DNA of 64,000 bases, from assembly GCF_010093815.1 (NCBI RefSeq), contig NW_022985550.1:2164055-2228054 (forward strand), read 5' to 3'. The stretch is from Pseudovirgaria hyperparasitica. Its lineage: Eukaryota > Ascomycota > Dothideomycetes > Acrospermales > Acrospermaceae. Position 1 is the stretch's first letter, and each line of letters starts with the position of its first letter. The notes beneath the pieces are model-generated. The model was not told the DNA's origin. It ran no database searches and saw nothing but the letters and a program-made list of their open reading frames with translations. This document shows, piece by piece, positions 58,640 to 64,000 of the stretch. The position numbers and the translations under genes are program-made.

Positions 58640-60271
58640 TCAGGAGAAATCTTCTTGCTTGTTCTGGATATTCTCCTTGATACGTCTCAGTATCGCTGTC
58701 TTCCAGTCGTCAAGCTTAGACATCTATCATCTTTTAACACTGTATTCGCAAAACGAAGCTCTTCTCAACATACCTGATCAAACAAATACAAGGCCTCAGA
58801 GAAAGCCTCATCATTGCCTTCATTTGCGGCCTCAGCCAGGTCAACAAGAAGTTTGTGCTCTCGTGCAATCGCGAAGTTGTTGTCAAGTGCTGCATACTCT
58901 GTAAATGCGTTGGTTGCTCCCAGTGTATCCTGTATATGCGTCAGGAATTTTTAAAAGGGTGTCTCAAATTGACCTACATTGGTAGCAAGGTGACAGATCC
59001 CAGCTTTGAAGAGATATTCCTTCGATGACATGTTAGGTTCTACTTCCAAATGCGATCAAAAGTCGACCTACTTTGACACTATATCGCATCAAATTGTTGG
59101 AGATGGATTGCTGCCGGATGTTAGTCATTACATAGCCATTCAACAGTCAGTCCTACCTTGGCGACTTCGACGTAGTACCCAATGGCCTTGTAGTAGTCTC
59201 CTGCCAGTGCTGACAGATCTGCCGCCTTCAAGAAGTTCTTGTTGGCAAGTCTGTAACTATATCAGTGTTTTGTCGACTAAAGTGGATAATTTACATACGC
59301 GTCTGCGTTATCGTTCTGGTACCCCATCGCTGGTTTGTGTTAAACCCTGATGGATCAACAAGTCGTCGCCTTACCTGCAGTTTCATATTCTGCTAGGGCC
59401 CGCTACAAGTAATGTCAATATTGATCAGAACGTGGTATGTATTCACATACTTCATTGTCACCTAGTTCGATCTCATAGAGTTTCGCAAGGTCTTCACTGA
59501 CTGGTATACACATGAGCATGTCAGTGATCTAACCGGGTGGTCTATGAGAGACTGACACTTTGAAGCTCTTCGGAGATTGGTCTTTTTGAAATGATCAATA
59601 ACCTGGCGGAGCGCACCGGCAGCAAGCTCCGGATGTGTCTTCCTCCATGTCTGCGGAATACATGAGTGAAAACGTTTCCATCGATCAGTAGGTGCGTACG
59701 TTGAAAGCCTCTACACGCATATTCTAATGACAGTCAGAAGAGCTCAGGAATAAGATTTGTGGACGTACGGCAGCCTCATTTTCCATGTCTCTCATCTTGG
59801 TCTCATAGAAGGTCGCCAGGAACAGAAATGTGTCGCCTTGGTAAGGTAAGTGCCAAATCATATTATCAATCACGGCAACAGCGAAGCTCACCAGCCTCCT
59901 TATCTGCACAGTAGTGATTAGTGACTGTCACCTTGTGGCCATTGTAATGCTAACGAACATTGATGTTGAAGGCGGTATGCATTCGCAGCCTACGTCAAAT
60001 CTGTGAGTACCGCCTTCGTGAGCACGTGAGCATCAGCCCTACCTCTCTGTATTTCTGTCCCGCCATGTCATCTGAAAGCTATTAGCTACAGTCTTGGATG
60101 GCTGTAAGCGGCTTCAACAGTTGTCTTCTTGGCTTCCTTTCATTTTGCTACTCAGATTATACCAAGCCACTGGTTTCGCCAGGGCTTCTGCCTACATCGC
60201 ATATTAACACTCGGCGACCTAAATTCGTCGAGTCTACAGACCTCTTTGATAAGAACTCGTGGATCCGACAT
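58640..60271 (-). CDS. Divergent alpha-SNAP (Sec17) homologue with 16 small exons
   Basis: SNARE-disassembly adaptor that couples Sec18/NSF to SNARE complexes. The model has 16 exons: 60271-60242, 60191-60152, 60071-60043, 59989-59959, 59903-59892, 59836-59769, 59723-59700, 59650-59559, 59496-59451, 59402-59375, 59329-59299, 59250-59157, 59110-59072, 59019-58978, 58929-58774 and 58723-58640. All phases agree and give 281 aa, near the usual ~290. Family landmarks are MSDPRVLIKE, KYREAANAYRLQHQYKEAGD, EDLAKLYEIELGDNERALAE, NADALANKNFLKAADLSALA, GDYYKAIGYY, QSISNNLMRYSVKEYLFKAG, AREHKLLVDLAEA, FDQMSKLDDWKTAILRRIKE and the C-terminal KQEDFS with a penultimate hydrophobic residue. Changes from typical Sec17 include the N-terminal FSFFGG-like membrane loop (here VAWYNLND) and the middle helices (TFLFLATFYETKMRDMENEA). 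Exon 5 is 12 nt. The joints of exons 2-5 are the least certain. It may be a second, diverged copy. Confidence 0.82.
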
Positions 60272-60583
60272 CGTGAAAGTAGTGTTAGTATGCAACTTGA
60301 AAGTATGGAGCTTGGGTGGGAGCAAATTGAGATACTTTACGATTCTATGTTTGGACAAAGAGGCGATAAAGGTGGAGGCCTGGGCTAGAAGTGGTGCTTG
60401 TGCATGCGGCACGTGATAAATCCTGCTAACGATTTAGCGTTCGTCTAATACTAACCTCAGCTCATTCGATTGTGTTTTTTTCAACGTGCATCATCAAAAT
60501 TGGCAAACATCTACACCTTCTGTCGCGTATGCTAACTCTCAGCTCACTCTTCTCACTCTCCAGACGGTGATCTTCACTAAACA
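60272..60583. promoter_or_regulatory. Bidirectional promoter, alpha-SNAP-like / GatC-like genes
   Basis: 312 bp separate two divergent ATGs, so both core promoters must lie here. A pyrimidine-rich tract (TCTTCTCACTCTC) stands just before the plus-strand ATG. No clear TATA box. Confidence 0.5.
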
Positions 60584-61168
60584 ATGTTCTTTATGGTACG
60601 AGAAACAACAGTAAGGCCCCTCTTCACGACAATACGTCAGAATAGTCATGTCAGACAACTGTCCACGGTTCTTCCGTTGGGAAGTGAGATACTGCCCCGT
60701 ATCGATGTTACAAAACTGCTTGCGACACCAACGTGGTCTGTGAGAGCTATATTACCGTCTACGTCCGCAAAAGCTACAGCTCCCGCGATTACATCCGCCC
60801 AATTACATCACCTATTACGTCTCTCTGCTTTACCTCTGCCGGCGTCGGATAAGGATGAACAGGATATGATGCAGGCATTAGAGTCTCACATTCATTTTGT
60901 GAAAGACATACAACGAGTGGAAACCAACGTAACTGTGCCTTTGCGTGCACTACGGGACGAATCTGAAGCCGCAGAGCTCCGGAACACAATAGACATGGGC
61001 GCACTCAAAGAGGCTCTGGAAAATGAGGAAGTTATCGGGAAGCACCATAAACGTATCAGGCGACGATGCTCCTCCACCGTCGTCGACACCTGGAATGTAA
61101 CGGGCTATGCGGAACGCATTGCTGGGAAACATTTCGTCGTGCATTCGGAAAAGCTACCAGGATCATGA
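60584..61168 (+). CDS. Mitochondrial Glu-tRNA(Gln) amidotransferase GatC-like subunit (Gta3 type)
   Basis: Single-exon 194-aa protein. The N-terminal ~50 residues lack acids and are rich in Arg, Thr and Val (MVRETTVRPLFTTIRQNSHV), fitting a mitochondrial targeting sequence. Residues ~70-135 carry the GatC-type helical region: ITSAQLHHLLRLSALPLPAS, DKDEQDMMQALESHIHFVKD, IQRVETNVTVPLRALRDE. Next come MGALKEALENEEV and GKHHKRIRRR, as in fungal Gta3-type proteins. In mitochondria, GatCAB-type (or GatFAB) complexes convert Glu-tRNA(Gln) to Gln-tRNA(Gln). The ATG lies in the context AAACAATG. It is divergent from the alpha-SNAP-like gene, with 312 bp between their starts. Subunit identity (GatC or its fungal equivalent) is inferred from the pattern, not from a search. 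Confidence 0.85.
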   Translation: MFFMVRETTVRPLFTTIRQNSHVRQLSTVLPLGSEILPRIDVTKLLATPTWSVRAILPSTSAKATAPAITSAQLHHLLRLSALPLPASDKDEQDMMQALESHIHFVKDIQRVETNVTVPLRALRDESEAAELRNTIDMGALKEALENEEVIGKHHKRIRRRCSSTVVDTWNVTGYAERIAGKHFVVHSEKLPGS

Positions 61169-63622
61169 ACATGCTACTGCGCGTATATCTCACCTCCCGA
61201 TCTCTCACCCGGCACCTCTGAGGACCATCGAAGCATATTGGAATAAAGCAGGTAGAACGACAAGAGTGGGCCTCGAACAATATGTACAAACACTCTCAGT
61301 ACACTGCTTGTCAAATGTCTCGATAAATTGGTTAGATCCACTATACGCTATCTCGAGTAACAACGACAACCAGTGGCGGATGAGTGCGACTAAGTTCGCA
61401 ACTTATTGAAGCTACCTTGAGCTCCTGGACCGAACAACTAGCCAACGTGCTCGAAGTATACCAAAGCCAAAACTCTATCTTCGATGGGGAAAGGACTGTG
61501 TGCCCTTTGATTCAACACAATTTGCCTTCGGTAGACTACCTGCAATCGTCTTACTTATCCTCTGAGTTTTTCAATACCTTCGAACAACTCGAACATGACT
61601 GTTTGAAAGCATCACAAAAGCAGAACAGACCGGGCTCTAGAACCGGTATATCTGGTGTTTGCAGCCTTTCAAATCGAGGTGTGGGCGGCGGAAGTGGCAG
61701 GCTATCGTCGAGTCCAAAAGTCTGATGCCCTAAATCGTGCCTCCCCACTTTCGAATCATGGATTTCACGATCGACCTCTTGGCTTTTCAAGAAACACATC
61801 AGAGCTCGACGAGGTGTGTCAATACGTCCGCGGCCCGTCAGAGGAACCCCTTTATACAAGTCACGTGGCTGATCGGCCACCTCAGCCCTAGACGACACTC
61901 TCTCACTTATCTCTGGCTGCGTAGTATCTGGATACGCTAATGGGAAGAAATGGTTTACTGAAAGTCTAACAGTACTCTCTGGTTCGTTGTATACGTTGCT
62001 CGACAGCTCCGCTGCTGAATATCGGCTTCCTAGCAGTGGGCCACAATGTTCGGTGGTGAAGCTTATCTGTCCGTTGACGCACTCCTGTTGACGAATATTT
62101 ATGTTTTGACGTTCTATGGTCGACGCATGTGCATTGGTTCTGACCATGGTCACGGCAGAAGGAGACATTGAAGTATGTGGAGAAGAATACTAGAGTACGA
62201 CGCACCAGTCACGATGCAAATTGTTGCAGTCGATTCTGTGGTGACTGGAAAGATATTTTGTGGTGGCTGCATTCGGACGCTGATGGGATGGAATGGAAAG
62301 AGAAGTGCGAAGAGGAGGGGGGACAGGCTGTGTTTATAGGTAGGTGCAATGCGCTATGAGGAACACCCTAATTAGCCTTGGCATCTCGCATCTGATTCGA
62401 ACTCAGAATTACTCACAGATCATCAGCATTTACAACTCATACTAGTAGGCTATGGCTTGCATGAGCTAGCGGTACAAAGTTCAGATTATTTCTTCTCCAT
62501 GTAACCATTGCTCGAAGTCGTTGAGTCCGATACCGACACCTCGAAATGTCCCTTCATGTCACACTCACACCCTAGTCTTGCCTCGATGTAAAACTTACAA
62601 ATCTTCTTACAATGTCTGGAAAGATTCATGAATTATCTAGCTCTATTTAGGATATTCTACCAAGTACCACAGTATGATCGTCACTCCCCAGCATTTCTTC
62701 ATCCTCGGTGATACATGCAGCTTCACCAGTCCGAAGCCTTCTACCTAAATGAGTTTGACTCAACGTGAAAGAACAGTACACTTGATCAACCGGTGCCTCC
62801 ACTAATGCAATCGATATATTGATAGTGCTACGGTTAGTGTCTCCATAAAGATCTGTAGAAATACTAGGCCACTCTCAGGCAGCCGCTCTCAAAGCACATG
62901 TCCGTGAAGCCGTTGAGGTACCTATGGTCTAGGCAATGTTGACGCATTAGTTGAAACAAAAATAGAGATCATAGTGTGCTAGAATTCATGACTAGATGAC
63001 TTCGACTGATGACAAGTATTCAGATTCAATAAGCCAGCTAAGCCCGCGTGGAAAAATTCATGAAGTGATAGACATTGTTGGATATTCCACATATTGACAT
63101 GACTATTATCTTTAGCAATCAGGTGCCTTATGAAATGCCACCAAGTATACACCTATTATAGTGTCATCATGCATTTAACGACTCGGGCATGCTCAAGACC
63201 TTTACTACCATAGGACCGAAAGCTAAAAGTAATCACGCAATGTAACAAAATCTAGTGGGATACAACCAAATCCAGCTACTTGGATATCCACAAATGTCGG
63301 TAACACGCGGTCATTCTCCGCATGGGCCATTGGACCAACTGGCAGCCATAACTATTCGCAACATTGAGTCGGATATGAAGGGTAGGCTCTGGTAGAAGGA
63401 TAAGCCGCCTTAACAATGTCCTTACGGCGGCATTCACCTCTATGTGTCAACCTTGTTCACGTTACCTGCACTGTGACACACTGATCATTGTTCTCAAGCA
63501 ATATGCATGGATCTACGCGTTGTTTACGCGCAGCTTTACTCTTACCTGTCTTCTCCTGGTCGCTCTCGTTTTCTCACTTAATCTATCCCAACGATCGCTT
63601 GGTGCCATCATACCTTATCCAT
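61169..63622. other. 2.4 kb region without a confident gene
   Basis: At 61384-61725 (plus, 113 codons) and 61551-62168 (minus, 205 codons) two overlapping frames have protein-like composition, but neither has a recognised domain or clear splice signals, and at most one can be real. From about 62400 the sequence becomes A/T-richer and only short frames remain. Confidence 0.5.
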
Positions 63623-64000
63623 ATGGCAAAACTTTCTACAGCCATGACTTCTCACTACGGAAACCCCAGACATGTCACGAAGCCTGCCAAACACTCGGAT
63701 TCCATCGACGGGGCGGACATCGAGTGGAGAAGATTCGTGAGGACACTTATACGCGTTGCCCTGTTGCTCTACATGACTATGACCGCTGTACTGTATTGGT
63801 TTGCCTACGACTGGCGTTGGATTTTCTACGAACTCAACAAATGGTTCCTCACCGCTCACTTGAGCGTCGCCTTTTACGCTTTCCTGCGGAACGAAGGTAT
63901 AACTGACCTAGCCCTGAAGGCCATCTATGACGCAGTCCCAGTCGTTTTTGAATGGATACACAGCGCTAGGCGCATCTACCAGTGGTCGACTGTATCCATC
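63623..64000 (+). CDS. Membrane protein of unknown function, 5' part only
   Basis: From the ATG at 63623 (or the in-frame ATG at 63644) one frame stays open for 126 codons to the window edge, so the 3' part is missing. The visible protein has a polar start (TSHYGNPRHVTKPAKHSDS), an acidic/basic stretch (DGADIEWRRFVRTLIR) and one clear hydrophobic segment (VALLLYMTMTAVLYWFAYDW). It continues with aromatic-rich helices (RWIFYELNKWFLTAHLSVAF; LKAIYDAVPVVFEWIHSARR). One transmembrane helix near residues 45-64 is likely. No family is recognised. Composition and the open end suggest a real gene, but a shadow frame (63442-63906) overlaps it, so confidence is moderate. Confidence 0.5.
   Translation, partial: MAKLSTAMTSHYGNPRHVTKPAKHSDSIDGADIEWRRFVRTLIRVALLLYMTMTAVLYWFAYDWRWIFYELNKWFLTAHLSVAFYAFLRNEGITDLALKAIYDAVPVVFEWIHSARRIYQWSTVSI

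Noticed and set aside
62380-62420. Possible tRNA B-box-like word (ATTCGAACTC)
   Set aside because: No matching A box or cloverleaf stems could be formed around it on either strand.

Overview
The window is nuclear DNA of a filamentous ascomycete, most likely a Dothideomycete (inferred). The evidence is many introns of 45-90 nt with GT..AG ends and CTAAC/CTGAC-type branch sites, close spacing of unrelated genes on both strands, fungal-type proteins (GH5 mannanase with a CBM1, TOM1-type HECT ligase, urease GTPase UreG with a His-rich leader), and an F-box-like protein of the LPGELRNYIY type common in this class. All splice models were made by hand: I chose boundaries that keep phase and restore conserved family motifs. 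No tRNA, rRNA, CRISPR array or intact mobile element was seen.

Layout. 0-6.2 kb: a cellulose-synthase-like GT2 glycosyltransferase (cut by the left edge) and a UDP-glucose 6-dehydrogenase, in tandem on the minus strand; together they suggest a uronic-acid-containing surface polysaccharide. 8-13 kb: an F-box-like protein, the histone-fold protein CENP-S/MHF1, and a COG0523 metal-chaperone GTPase. 13-16 kb: low-complexity non-coding DNA in front of a two-TM membrane protein. 17.6-20.4 kb: urease maturation GTPase UreG and a MARVEL-like four-TM protein. 21.8-25.7 kb: two zinc alcohol dehydrogenases, one butanediol-dehydrogenase-like and one ADH6/CAD-like, divergently transcribed. 26.3-29.3 kb: a large glycosylated membrane protein. 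30.4-42.5 kb: a giant HECT E3 ubiquitin ligase (TOM1/HUWE1 type), nearly all in one 11.8 kb exon. 43.4-48.2 kb: BLOC-1 subunit 1, a secreted beta-mannanase, and the rRNA-processing WD40 protein Utp7. 48.7-55.9 kb: a cytochrome P450 and a secreted GMC oxidoreductase on either side of about 3.6 kb without genes. 56-61.2 kb: a DUF726/TMCO4 hydrolase, a divergent 16-exon alpha-SNAP (Sec17) homologue, and a mitochondrial Glu-tRNA(Gln) amidotransferase GatC-like subunit. 61.2-63.6 kb: no confident gene. The right edge cuts an unrecognised membrane protein.

Most neighbours are unrelated housekeeping genes. The functional groupings that can be argued are the GT2/UGDH pair, and more weakly the P450/GMC pair. 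The most unusual observations are the alpha-SNAP homologue broken into 16 tiny exons, an 8-nt microexon beside the P-loop of UreG, and two metal-handling G3E GTPases about 5 kb apart.
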